A program made the position numbers and the translations under genes. From assembly GCF_015222005.1 (NCBI RefSeq), contig NZ_JADFFL010000001.1, positions 186,001 to 250,000 on the forward strand: 64,000 nucleotides of DNA, written 5' to 3'. Positions 8,944 to 17,458 of this stretch are shown piece after piece. The notes beneath the pieces are model-generated. The model saw only the letters and a list, made by a program, of their open reading frames with translations, was not told the DNA's origin and searched no databases. This DNA comes from Mucilaginibacter myungsuensis (GTDB taxonomy: Bacteria; Bacteroidota; Bacteroidia; Sphingobacteriales; Sphingobacteriaceae). Numbering within the stretch: position 1 is the stretch's first letter; each line of letters begins with the position of its first letter.

Positions 8944-10506
8944 TTATAAACCTTCCTTTTCAAGCAAGGCCAATCTCGCCATCATCTCCAGGCAAGCGCC
9001 TTGCATCAGGATATCAAAACTTGTTTGCGTTGTGCCACCCCTTAGATCGTTATTGATCAGGTTGGTAGTACGGTTGCGCGCGTTAGATAACCATGCATTA
9101 GACATTGTTTTTTTGAAAGCGTTAACATAGGTCTTGTTATGATCCACTTTGTACAACTCAATAAATCCGCGGAACATTATAGCCTGGAACCAAACGTGAC
9201 CGGGCTCCAGTATCCTGATCTGCTCGCCAAGTGCATAGGAAGCGAACGGTATGAACCATTTTTTGTAAGCCGACTGCGCGATATTTTGTGCATCGGTAAG
9301 ATATTTGGTCTCGCCGGTGATGTTATACAGTAACACCGCTGCTTGCATAGGCTGGCCTGAATTGTATTGATATTTATCCTTAGCGATGTTGAGCGCAGAA
9401 TTTGGATCGTTAGGGTTAGATAGCGTGACGTTATCCCAATACAAATAGTCTGATGGATCTTGCAGTTTGCTCTTGGTCCACTCGTACAACTCCTTAGCGC
9501 TTTGCAGGTAAGCAGGCTCTTTAGTAGCCTGATATAACTTAGCCGCCAATACTGCCGCCGGAGCGCTCGAACAAGTATTTTTAGAGTTGCCAAATTCTTT
9601 CCAGTAAACACCGCCGCCCATTTTTGTATCGGTACCGGCCAAAACAAAGTTCCAAACTATTTTGGCACGGTCAAGGTAGCCTGCACTTTTGGTTAGCTGG
9701 TAAAGATCTACCATATCCAAACCTACCCAAATGTTATCGTCGTAAAAACGCTCATCGCCGGTGCCCGGGTAAACGGCATAAGCCTCGGGGCCATTGTTGG
9801 CCCTGTTGCGGAACTTATCTATACCGGTCAATAAACGAGCATCGTATAAGGTCACCATTTTTTGCTTGTAAGCAGGGTATGATTCTGATGCTTCCCTTAA
9901 AGCAGCATAGCCCGAAAACACACCGCCGTGGCCCCAGATCACAGCTGCACCGTCCCAAAAATCCTGTGGCTTATTAGGATATGATGATTGCCATATATCG
10001 CGTGGTTTATTGGTCAGATAAAGCTGAACCAGCGATGTCATCATGGTATCGGCCCTACGCAGGAATAGCGGGGTATTGTCAACCACAGCCGGAGGATTTA
10101 CAGAAAATGGCGTAGCCTGAACCGTGGTTTCGTTAGATTTTGCACCTGCTTTATTGATAGCCACCACGCTGACCACATATTTTACCGCTTGCGGCATGAT
10201 CAGCGATATTTTTTGTTCTGTTCCCTTGGTAGCATTCACTAAAACCGGATTAGGGGCCGAACCGGTGTTATTTGTAGTTGGCATAAATGATATCGATACT
10301 TTCAGTAAAGCATCATCATTAGGGTTGGTCCAGCTAATTTCCAGTTCTTTTTCGTCGGTTGTGGGTACTGCCGTTAGTTTAGTAACCGGAGCAATTGTAC
10401 CCGACAATGCATCTCCGGGCAGTGGCGGATCAACGTTTTTTGTACAGGATACGAGTATTACCGAAATGATCAGTAATAGCGTTATTATTTTGGATAAGAT
10501 CTTCAT
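8944..10506 (-). CDS. GH76 family alpha-1,6-mannanase lipoprotein
   Basis: A 520-residue lipoprotein: the signal ends at the lipobox LVSC (Cys21). Residues about 38-135 form a fibronectin-III-like domain (VTKLTAVPTTDEKELEISWTN, then VKYVVSVVAINKAG). The (alpha/alpha) barrel of GH76 follows at about 145-520, with the paired catalytic aspartates Asp256-Asp257 in FYDDNIWVGLDMVDLYQLT. GH76 enzymes cut the alpha-1,6-mannan backbone of yeast-type mannan with retention. Placement is probably the outer membrane surface or the periplasmic face. The upstream gene on the same strand (Ig-like/LamG lipoprotein) is 49 bp away, so the two are probably co-transcribed. A GH92 alpha-mannosidase lies further upstream, consistent with mannan use. 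Confidence 0.9.
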   Translation of the reverse strand: MKILSKIITLLLIISVILVSCTKNVDPPLPGDALSGTIAPVTKLTAVPTTDEKELEISWTNPNDDALLKVSISFMPTTNNTGSAPNPVLVNATKGTEQKISLIMPQAVKYVVSVVAINKAGAKSNETTVQATPFSVNPPAVVDNTPLFLRRADTMMTSLVQLYLTNKPRDIWQSSYPNKPQDFWDGAAVIWGHGGVFSGYAALREASESYPAYKQKMVTLYDARLLTGIDKFRNRANNGPEAYAVYPGTGDERFYDDNIWVGLDMVDLYQLTKSAGYLDRAKIVWNFVLAGTDTKMGGGVYWKEFGNSKNTCSSAPAAVLAAKLYQATKEPAYLQSAKELYEWTKSKLQDPSDYLYWDNVTLSNPNDPNSALNIAKDKYQYNSGQPMQAAVLLYNITGETKYLTDAQNIAQSAYKKWFIPFASYALGEQIRILEPGHVWFQAIMFRGFIELYKVDHNKTYVNAFKKTMSNAWLSNARNRTTNLINNDLRGGTTQTSFDILMQGACLEMMARLALLEKEGL

Positions 10507-10555
10507 CTTGATAAAATATCTTTTGTTATAAATTCTATAAACTTTGGGTTACTAA

Positions 10556-12148
10556 CTATTGCGGGCAACCTTTGCTAACAAACACGCTTGCCGATACTTT
10601 TAATTGAGTGTAATTACCACCCAATTTGGCATTGGCCAATATCAGGTTGGTCTCGTACTTGCCGCCGTTATTTGTATCCTGAATATAGCCGGTCTCTACC
10701 CCTGCCGTAAAATTCCAGCGGGCCAGTAATCCGGTTGTGCTGCCTGTCAACACACACATATTGTTGCTAACCTCTTGCGCGGTACGGGCAACGGTCCAAA
10801 CACGGGCTTCGGACACAATACCTCGTAAGGCCCTAAAATCCTGCCCAAAAGAGCGACCGATCTCAAAACGATTGCCATCACTGCTGCTGGCCAGGTTGAT
10901 AGATGTATGGGTCTCATCATTACGGGTCACTACCAATGGGTCCTGTACACCATTTATGTAGAATTTGTATTTCTGCGCTACATCGGTCTGGTCGCAATCA
11001 ACCACCAATGCAATATGTAACCACTCATTCAGGTTAAAGCTTTTGGTGGTCTCGAGGGTGATCCTATCACCCAAACCAACGATCTGAATAGGGTGTGTCG
11101 GGCGGAAATCATCATTCTTGCCACGGATAATTAAATTACCTTCAAGCCCCATAAAGGTTTGTAAACCACGATAACCGCTTATTCTGCAATTCATCTCAAA
11201 GGTCACTTTCTTAACCGACTTGATGGTCTGGTCAACAATAGCAATGTCGCCAAAGTTGGCGTAAGCAAAATACTGGTCAGTAAAGTTCATCGCAAAGTCG
11301 CCGCCTGCTACCTTTACATTGAGGGTTGCTTTCTGGCCTTTTTTATCTTCAATAGCGATGGACGTAGTACCGTTAGCTTTACCCTTAACGGTGATCTTAT
11401 TGTCGTTCACGTAAACTTTTGCTACCAACGGGTTAGCTACTTTAAGAGTATAACCACCACTACCGGCAGTTACGGTGATCTCTTCGCTACCTTGTACAGC
11501 TGAAAGATCTACCTGCGTTTTACTTAAAGTTATAGCAGGTGGCGCCGTGATGGTAAGGTTCATGATTACTTCTTTACCCTTTGCATCGGTCACCATTATT
11601 TTAGGGCTACCGGCTGCGGTAGCTTTAATAGTGAATTTACCGTGTGATGCCAGTTTGGTTGTGTTCAGCTCAACCATTTGGCCTGCGGTGCCTACCAATT
11701 CGGTCTTATAACCACCGTTACCTGAGTTGATGGTAATGGTTACCTCGTTCTTACCGGCAACATTAGCTTCAAGCGCGACATCGGTAGCGCTTAACGTAAG
11801 ATCGAACAGCTTGGCCACATCCACGTCAACGGTTTGGCGTTTAAAGTACTTGTCGGTGATGACAATTAACGCGTGTGCTTTTTCTTTGTCGGATGTCGCG
11901 GTGATGGTGACCACATTGCCATTAACTGTGGCCTTTGCTACAGCATCGCTTGACGAGACAGCTTTGTAATCGCCGTTACCACCGGTTACTGTAACTGTCT
12001 GACTGGCGTTGGGCAGCAGCGCCACCGACGTGCGGTCGATGGTCATTTCGACCATGTTTAGGTCGTTAACTTTTTTGCTACAGCCGGGTGTTAACAGCTG
12101 TACACTTAACGCGAGGAGCGGAATTAGTGCGTGTTTTTTTTTGAACAT
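10556..12148 (-). CDS. lipoprotein with Ig-like (BIG2) repeats and a LamG-like lectin domain
   Basis: A 530-residue lipoprotein when started at the ATG at 12146-12148, which is followed directly by a good signal (KKKHALIPLLALSVQLLTPGC, Cys23 lipidated). A longer in-frame start exists but its extra 19 residues are not signal-like. Three bacterial Ig-like modules cover about residues 30-285 (repeated themes: TLSATDVAL, ITLSKTQVDLSA, ITVKGKANGTTSI). A LamG/concanavalin-like domain spans about 295-530 (FEMNCRIS, WLHIALVVD, FYINGVQDP, EARVWTVARTAQEV). No catalytic residues are seen. Its neighbour is a GH76 enzyme 49 bp downstream, so the most likely role is surface glycan binding or presentation. 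It occupies the place a SusE/F-type binding protein would have, without SusC/D. Confidence 0.82.
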   Translation of the reverse strand: MFKKKHALIPLLALSVQLLTPGCSKKVNDLNMVEMTIDRTSVALLPNASQTVTVTGGNGDYKAVSSSDAVAKATVNGNVVTITATSDKEKAHALIVITDKYFKRQTVDVDVAKLFDLTLSATDVALEANVAGKNEVTITINSGNGGYKTELVGTAGQMVELNTTKLASHGKFTIKATAAGSPKIMVTDAKGKEVIMNLTITAPPAITLSKTQVDLSAVQGSEEITVTAGSGGYTLKVANPLVAKVYVNDNKITVKGKANGTTSIAIEDKKGQKATLNVKVAGGDFAMNFTDQYFAYANFGDIAIVDQTIKSVKKVTFEMNCRISGYRGLQTFMGLEGNLIIRGKNDDFRPTHPIQIVGLGDRITLETTKSFNLNEWLHIALVVDCDQTDVAQKYKFYINGVQDPLVVTRNDETHTSINLASSSDGNRFEIGRSFGQDFRALRGIVSEARVWTVARTAQEVSNNMCVLTGSTTGLLARWNFTAGVETGYIQDTNNGGKYETNLILANAKLGGNYTQLKVSASVFVSKGCPQ

Positions 12149-12475
12149 AGTTTTTAAAGGTTGATCGGTAAATATAGATCGCCCCATGGCCATGGTGGAG
12201 GCCACAGTTAGATCATTGGTTTATAAATGCTTGGCTATGTTTACGGCAACAAACAGCCGTAGGTTACACTTTCGGCCCGAAAGCGACCAAAACCAAAAAA
12301 ATAATGTTACGCGGAATTGCCTTTTGATCTGAATGGATAAGACTTTTTCACAGGTTAATTATTGGTTACAGCGAAAGTAATAAATTTGATAAGGAAACCA
12401 AATGATAAACTAACCTTTTAGGCAAAAAAGACGAATTTGTACGTAAAGTAGGTGTACTTTATAGATATTGACTTT
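12149..12475. other. 327-bp intergenic region without a recognised gene
   Basis: No coding frame stands out. There is a plus-strand TAAATTTG at 12381-12388 that matches the -7 consensus but faces no plus-strand gene. The 5' region of the lipoprotein gene lies at its left end. No good terminator hairpin was seen for the Omp85 gene whose 3' end borders it on the right. Confidence 0.5.
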
Positions 12476-15034
12476 TTAAAGCCTGACATTTAGCGACACA
12501 TAAGGGTACCAACCCTCGGTAGAATGCCCCGCCAAAACCTGTACCACGGCCAAACCGGCGGGCGAGAAATACGCTCCGCCGCCCGTACCGTGATGAAACT
12601 TACTGCTTTGCTCGCCATTTACCCATACCCGGCCCACATCGTAAAAACCTGTCAGGCCCAATTGCCCGGGCAAAATGTAACTGGCAATGTTGGCCAGCTT
12701 TAACCGGGCCTGAAAATTATTGTAGACCATATGGTCGCCTGAGAAACGGTTTTGCAGATAACCCAGTAAATTGCCCTGCCCGCCTAAAAACATGGACTGA
12801 TAGAAAGCCGGGTTGCCGATACTTACACCGCCGCCTATCCTATCTGACAGGGTTAATCTTTTCCCGTCGCCAATGGGCTGATAAAAGGTGAACTCGGGGC
12901 GGATCTGGGCAAAGTCTTTAGAATAACTGTTAAGCCCGGTGTAGGCAACGATATTGGCGCTAAGGGCATAGCCACTACGCGGCAATATGGTATTGTCCCG
13001 ATGATCTGATATGTAGTTTATCAGTAAACCTGCGTGCGCTTTGTTATTATACACGCTTGTTGCATCATAAGCGTTGATCAGCGCGGTTTGATTAAGGAAA
13101 CGCCCGGCATTATCTTCGGGACCTGCATGGTATAATTGCAACGACGGGCCAATGCTTAACCTGCACCTATCGGCAACACGCCAGCGTAAAGCCAAGTCAA
13201 ACTGGTAGGTATCAAATCTTGTGCGATGATAACGGCGATAGCCCGGGAACTTATCTAAACTTGTCTCGTTCCCCCGTCCAAAAAAGTTGACCGTATTATC
13301 CGGTGCTTGCAGAAAGGCCTGGGCAGTAATATCGGCTTTGCCGATCAACTCCGTCCACTCGCCGTTATATTTTATCCTGAAAGCATCGGTAGCAAAAGCA
13401 TGGGTGATCAATAACTGCTGGACAGTGGTATAAGGCACTTTCCTGAAACCATCTCTGCCTATATACTTGGCGCCGAGTCCGATCAGCAAACCGTCATCGG
13501 CATTAATGCCGCCTGTGGCCAACGGCATCCAAACGTTATACAAATTAACGGGGACAAACCTGCCGTTCAGAGTGTCTTTAGATAGATGCTGACGGATCTT
13601 ATGTTTCAGGTCGCCCGTTACCTTTACACTATCTTTTTGGCCGTAAACGTCTATCTTATTGATGCTATTATCTACAAAAAAGGATTTGGCACCAGCGCTG
13701 TCAATTATCCTGATCTTGATCGGCGAAGTAGCGTTACTGATCGTCACCCGGTCTTTGCCGCCTTGCAAATAAATTCGTAACTCTTCGGTAACATAAGGCT
13801 GATAGGTCATGTTCATCAGCTCACCCCGCTCCTGTCCGTCGGCGTTGATCTTTTGGATACTTATACGCAACGCTTTGTTCGGTTCGCCTACTATCGAAAC
13901 CTTTTCGGCTTTATCTGTGGTGCGGATATCTACTATCCGGTTCACAAATCTGTAGTATTCGGCCATAGCGGCCGGGATAGCATCTCGGCGTTGCTTCAGC
14001 TTACGGAAAAGTTCATCGTGCCTTAATTGATAAGTTTCTTTGGGTAAACGTTTCAGACCCGCCTCTAAAACTGCATCGGTCTCGGCTTTAACAAATTCAT
14101 TGGTGATACGCATCCAATCTTCAATACTCATCTGAGCATCGGGCATGGCACCCATGAATCGGGTTTTAGCTAAAGAGAATTTAACGCGGGGTATCTCGCC
14201 CTCAAAATCATCTAACAATGGGGAGATGAAGGGCTGTGCAGCTATCTTAGGGAACAGACCTTCGGTAAGGTGAAATACCTGATCGCGGTCCCGAGGCACG
14301 GGGTCGTACATTTTATCTTTGCCTTTTTTGTTCGGTGTCCAGCGCCATTGGTCTTCGTGGCGATCCCAATCACCGATCAGCAGGTCAAGCAAACGGGCTT
14401 TCAGGAATAACTCAGCATTAAAGCGGTTATCATAATTCTTGACCAGATCCTTCTGCATCTTAATGGTATTGTCAGACTCGCCTGTAGGCTCGCGTTCCTC
14501 TACCAAACAAACCAGGCCTACGAACATCTTTTGGTATTCGCCAAGATTTGGATCATCTGCCACCACGCCGATCACCGGGTTGGCATGCGGCACACCAACA
14601 GCCGCAGCCAACGGCGGAACGACTAAAGCCGAGTATGGATGCTGCCCACTGAATTCGTCGTCGAACCAATCCACAGCGAACGTATTTTGCAGGCCCTCAG
14701 GCAATAATTTATCCGGAACTTTTTCTACACTGCGCAAAACCCATTCGCGGCCTTTTTTATCCTGCAGGCGCAGTGATTTTGATTGCATACCACCGCCTTG
14801 CTTAAGCGGCGTGAGACCACCATTAAATTGCGACAATCTGATCAGCGATAGCTTTACAGGCAAAGCCCATTCCTTGCGATAATTCTCGCCGAACAACCAC
14901 CGGTGTACGCCGCTCACATTGTTATAAGACGCATGGACACTAACGGTCACACTATCTTTCATCGGGGCGGTTTGTGCTAAACCAACACCCGACCAAAACG
15001 AAAGGGATATGGCAACGGCGAGGAACTGTTTCAT
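12476..15034 (-). CDS. Omp85/BamA-type outer-membrane barrel with N-terminal kinase-like domain
   Basis: An 852-residue protein. The start is taken at the ATG 15032-15034, because an upstream in-frame ATG lies inside the promoter box at 15050-15057 and the chosen start leads straight into a signal peptide (MKQFLAVAISLSFW). Numbering from the longer frame, residues about 45-370 form a soluble domain and about 500-858 a surface-antigen (D15/BamA-like) beta-barrel ending in YPYVSLNVRL. In the soluble domain, SKSLRLQDKKGREWVLRSVEK (91-111) could supply a nucleotide-binding lysine. LLIGDWDRHEDQW (224-236) and PVPRDRDQVF (251-260) resemble the catalytic and metal-binding motifs of CotH/FAM20/HipA-type kinases. 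In related Bacteroidota proteins this module is often preceded by a calcineurin-like phosphatase, which is absent here. Kinase activity is an inference. Confidence 0.75.
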   Translation of the reverse strand: MKQFLAVAISLSFWSGVGLAQTAPMKDSVTVSVHASYNNVSGVHRWLFGENYRKEWALPVKLSLIRLSQFNGGLTPLKQGGGMQSKSLRLQDKKGREWVLRSVEKVPDKLLPEGLQNTFAVDWFDDEFSGQHPYSALVVPPLAAAVGVPHANPVIGVVADDPNLGEYQKMFVGLVCLVEEREPTGESDNTIKMQKDLVKNYDNRFNAELFLKARLLDLLIGDWDRHEDQWRWTPNKKGKDKMYDPVPRDRDQVFHLTEGLFPKIAAQPFISPLLDDFEGEIPRVKFSLAKTRFMGAMPDAQMSIEDWMRITNEFVKAETDAVLEAGLKRLPKETYQLRHDELFRKLKQRRDAIPAAMAEYYRFVNRIVDIRTTDKAEKVSIVGEPNKALRISIQKINADGQERGELMNMTYQPYVTEELRIYLQGGKDRVTISNATSPIKIRIIDSAGAKSFFVDNSINKIDVYGQKDSVKVTGDLKHKIRQHLSKDTLNGRFVPVNLYNVWMPLATGGINADDGLLIGLGAKYIGRDGFRKVPYTTVQQLLITHAFATDAFRIKYNGEWTELIGKADITAQAFLQAPDNTVNFFGRGNETSLDKFPGYRRYHRTRFDTYQFDLALRWRVADRCRLSIGPSLQLYHAGPEDNAGRFLNQTALINAYDATSVYNNKAHAGLLINYISDHRDNTILPRSGYALSANIVAYTGLNSYSKDFAQIRPEFTFYQPIGDGKRLTLSDRIGGGVSIGNPAFYQSMFLGGQGNLLGYLQNRFSGDHMVYNNFQARLKLANIASYILPGQLGLTGFYDVGRVWVNGEQSSKFHHGTGGGAYFSPAGLAVVQVLAGHSTEGWYPYVSLNVRL

Positions 15035-15049
15035 AACGGTGGTGATACA

Positions 15050-15057
15050 CAAAGTTA
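15050..15057 (-). promoter_or_regulatory. putative -7 promoter box (TAACTTTG) of the Omp85-kinase gene
   Basis: A perfect match to the Bacteroidota -7 consensus TAnnTTTG on the minus strand, 15 nt before the chosen ATG. The -33 element is weak (ATTG). It supports the shorter start of the downstream gene and separate transcription from the GH92 operon. Confidence 0.55.
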
Positions 15058-15102
15058 CCGCTAAAACTTCAACAATTCCATCACTCTAATTGTCTGCTTT
15101 GT

Positions 15103-17454
15103 CTAATATTTATCTGTTGGTGTGGCGCTCATATCCAATATCAGTTTGCCGCCTTTAGTAAGGTCGGCAAATGACATGAACGGTGCATGCAACACCCGGC
15201 CATTAAGTGTGAATTTCTTTACGTAGCTATTCGTCGTCGAGCCTTTTTTAGCCTCGATCACAAATTGCTTACCCTTATAATATTTAGGATTTAGTTTGAT
15301 GGTGACCTTATTGAACAATGGGCTGCCCAAACCTAAAGATGGTTTGCTATCGGTCAACCCTTTCACATCGAACAGCCCTAAACTCGATATCACATACCAG
15401 GCACCCAGTTGGCCCTGGTCTTCGTCCTGCCCATAACCGTAGCCATGGATACCCTCGGTTCCATAAAATTCATCGCAGATGGCGCGTACCCATTTTTGCG
15501 TCAGCGATGGCTTGCCCGAATAATTGAACAGCCAGGCGATATGCAGGTTAGGCTGGTTACCTTGATTATAAAGCCCTTCTAACCCGGCAAAAGCATCAAT
15601 CTTAGTCCCTCCGCCAAATGCTTGTTTTTGCGACAGGATAAACACGCTATCTAAACGGCTATTGAAACGGTCTTTACCGATACGACCGATCAGTCCATCC
15701 GGATCATGCGGTACATAATAAGTGTACTGATAAGCATTACCTTCCTGAAAGCCGCGCCATGCTTGCGACGGCCTAAAATTATCTATGAATTTCCCGTCGG
15801 CGGTTTTAGGGTGCATCAACTTTAATTCCGGATCGAACAGATGCTGCCAGCCTTTTGATAGCCGGTAGAATTGTTTATAATCCTCGGCCTTACCCAAAGC
15901 TTTTGCCCACTGTGCCAAAGCATACGTACTGAACGAATACTCTAAAGTATGGGACGATGAGAACTGCCAGGCCTCCACAAAACCTTTCCCATTGTCGATA
16001 TGCGGTACATAACCTTTCTCTACAAATTGCGCTACGTCCAGTTTACCTGCGCCGCGCGGGCGGTCTTTGCCGTCCAATTCGTTCTTTTTAGCAGCAGCAT
16101 AGCCTGTAGCGATATCAAAATCGCGGATACCGACTGCATAAGCGCCGGCAATAGCCAAACTTTGAAAGTTAGTGCCTACACCCGATACATATTTGCTATT
16201 GGCGATACCATCCGCCAACCAGCCCGAATCTTTGTAGATGAGTATCTGGCTTTTTACGTAGTCAGAGTAATACTCCGGATAGGCGATCGCCCACAATTGC
16301 GTCAGGTTCCAAAATGCGCCCCAAATAGCATCGGTGTTGTAATGGTTGTATTGAGGTTTGCCCAACTTATTCAAAGGGACTTGCCCAACGCTTCCGTCAT
16401 TCTTTGGGTAAGCGCCATTGATGTCACTCGCTAAACCTCTTCCCAATAATGAATGGTACAGGCCGGTGTAGAACTTCACCATATCATCTTTTTTTGGCGA
16501 CTCGACGGTGATCCGGCTTAAATATTCATTCCATTGGTTATGCGACTTTGCCTTGGCCTGTTCAAAGGTCATAGTTGATGCTTCACTTTGTAAATTCAAC
16601 CGGGCGTTGGCTATCGACGTGTACGATAGACCAGCTTTAATAGAGATAGCTTCTTTGTCTTTAGTTGTAAAGGTCAGGTAAAGCCCCGCTCCTTTTCCGC
16701 TCGACTCGGTCTGCCCGGCTGTAGTTTGCTCTCCTTTAAATATGCCAAAGCTATCAGGCTTTTTATCTACCACAGCCGAGAAATACATGGCTACTTCAGC
16801 ATCAGGTTGATATTTAAGAACGTACACCGGCCGGGTGATCACGTAGCCCTCTATCCTACCATCGGGTGTCATGTAAACTTTGGCGTCTTTTACCTCCCCG
16901 CTCTCGCCTTGCTTGTTGCCAATATCGAACAGAATGTGCGATTCCTTGCCTGCCGGAAAAGTATATCTATGGAAAGCCACCCGCGGTGAAGCGGTCAATT
17001 CGGCTTTAATGTTGTAGTCTTTTAGCATTACCGAGTAATAGCCAGCCGTAGCGTATTCATCTTTACGATCAAAGTTTGAACGGTAACCATCTTCGGGCTT
17101 TTCCATTTTGCCGGGAATGGTCTGTAACTTACCAGTTATCGGTGCGAATACCACACCACCTACCTGGAACTCATGAAAGTTAGCAAAACCCTCTATCGAC
17201 GTATGGCGATAGTCGTACCCTACAGCCTCCCATCCACCAGCGTTACCATAGCTCCCGTTGGTTGATGGCGCGGGTTTGGCCATCCCGAATGGTGCCGCAC
17301 CCGGTGTAAAAAAGAACCAACGCGAGTGCGCCGTCCCGATCAACGGGTCAACATATTGCGTCAGATCTTTAGTTTGGGCCGACAGCGCTACAGGAGCACA
17401 AACTCCCGTCGCGATCACAGCTACCTGTAAGTATCTCTTTAAAAGTGACTTCAT
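15103..17454 (-). CDS. GH92 family alpha-mannosidase, secreted
   Basis: A 783-residue exo-alpha-mannosidase of GH92 (Ca2+-dependent, inverting). The start is the ATG at 17452-17454: it opens a signal peptide (MKSLLKRYLQVAVIATG) and lies 4 bp from the upstream sugar-porter stop, while longer starts would run into that gene. Family motifs are YVDPLIGTAHS, PGAAPFGMAKPAP, GYDYRHTSIEGFANFH, WGAFWNLTQLWA, FQEGNAYQYTYYVPHD (which contains the glutamate I take as general acid), LHIAWLFNYSGKP and GQDEDQGQLGAWYVISSLGLF (catalytic acidic pair). The usual GNEP motif reads GNQP here. The enzyme should trim mannose from N-glycans or mannan in the periplasm; the adjacent porter and isomerase would take the mannose up and use it. 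Confidence 0.93.
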   Translation of the reverse strand: MKSLLKRYLQVAVIATGVCAPVALSAQTKDLTQYVDPLIGTAHSRWFFFTPGAAPFGMAKPAPSTNGSYGNAGGWEAVGYDYRHTSIEGFANFHEFQVGGVVFAPITGKLQTIPGKMEKPEDGYRSNFDRKDEYATAGYYSVMLKDYNIKAELTASPRVAFHRYTFPAGKESHILFDIGNKQGESGEVKDAKVYMTPDGRIEGYVITRPVYVLKYQPDAEVAMYFSAVVDKKPDSFGIFKGEQTTAGQTESSGKGAGLYLTFTTKDKEAISIKAGLSYTSIANARLNLQSEASTMTFEQAKAKSHNQWNEYLSRITVESPKKDDMVKFYTGLYHSLLGRGLASDINGAYPKNDGSVGQVPLNKLGKPQYNHYNTDAIWGAFWNLTQLWAIAYPEYYSDYVKSQILIYKDSGWLADGIANSKYVSGVGTNFQSLAIAGAYAVGIRDFDIATGYAAAKKNELDGKDRPRGAGKLDVAQFVEKGYVPHIDNGKGFVEAWQFSSSHTLEYSFSTYALAQWAKALGKAEDYKQFYRLSKGWQHLFDPELKLMHPKTADGKFIDNFRPSQAWRGFQEGNAYQYTYYVPHDPDGLIGRIGKDRFNSRLDSVFILSQKQAFGGGTKIDAFAGLEGLYNQGNQPNLHIAWLFNYSGKPSLTQKWVRAICDEFYGTEGIHGYGYGQDEDQGQLGAWYVISSLGLFDVKGLTDSKPSLGLGSPLFNKVTIKLNPKYYKGKQFVIEAKKGSTTNSYVKKFTLNGRVLHAPFMSFADLTKGGKLILDMSATPTDKY

Positions 17455-17458
17455 TGTC

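Noticed and set aside
12381..12388. Promoter for an unseen plus-strand gene
   Set aside because: TAAATTTG matches the -7 consensus, but no plus-strand coding frame follows it and the -33 element is missing.
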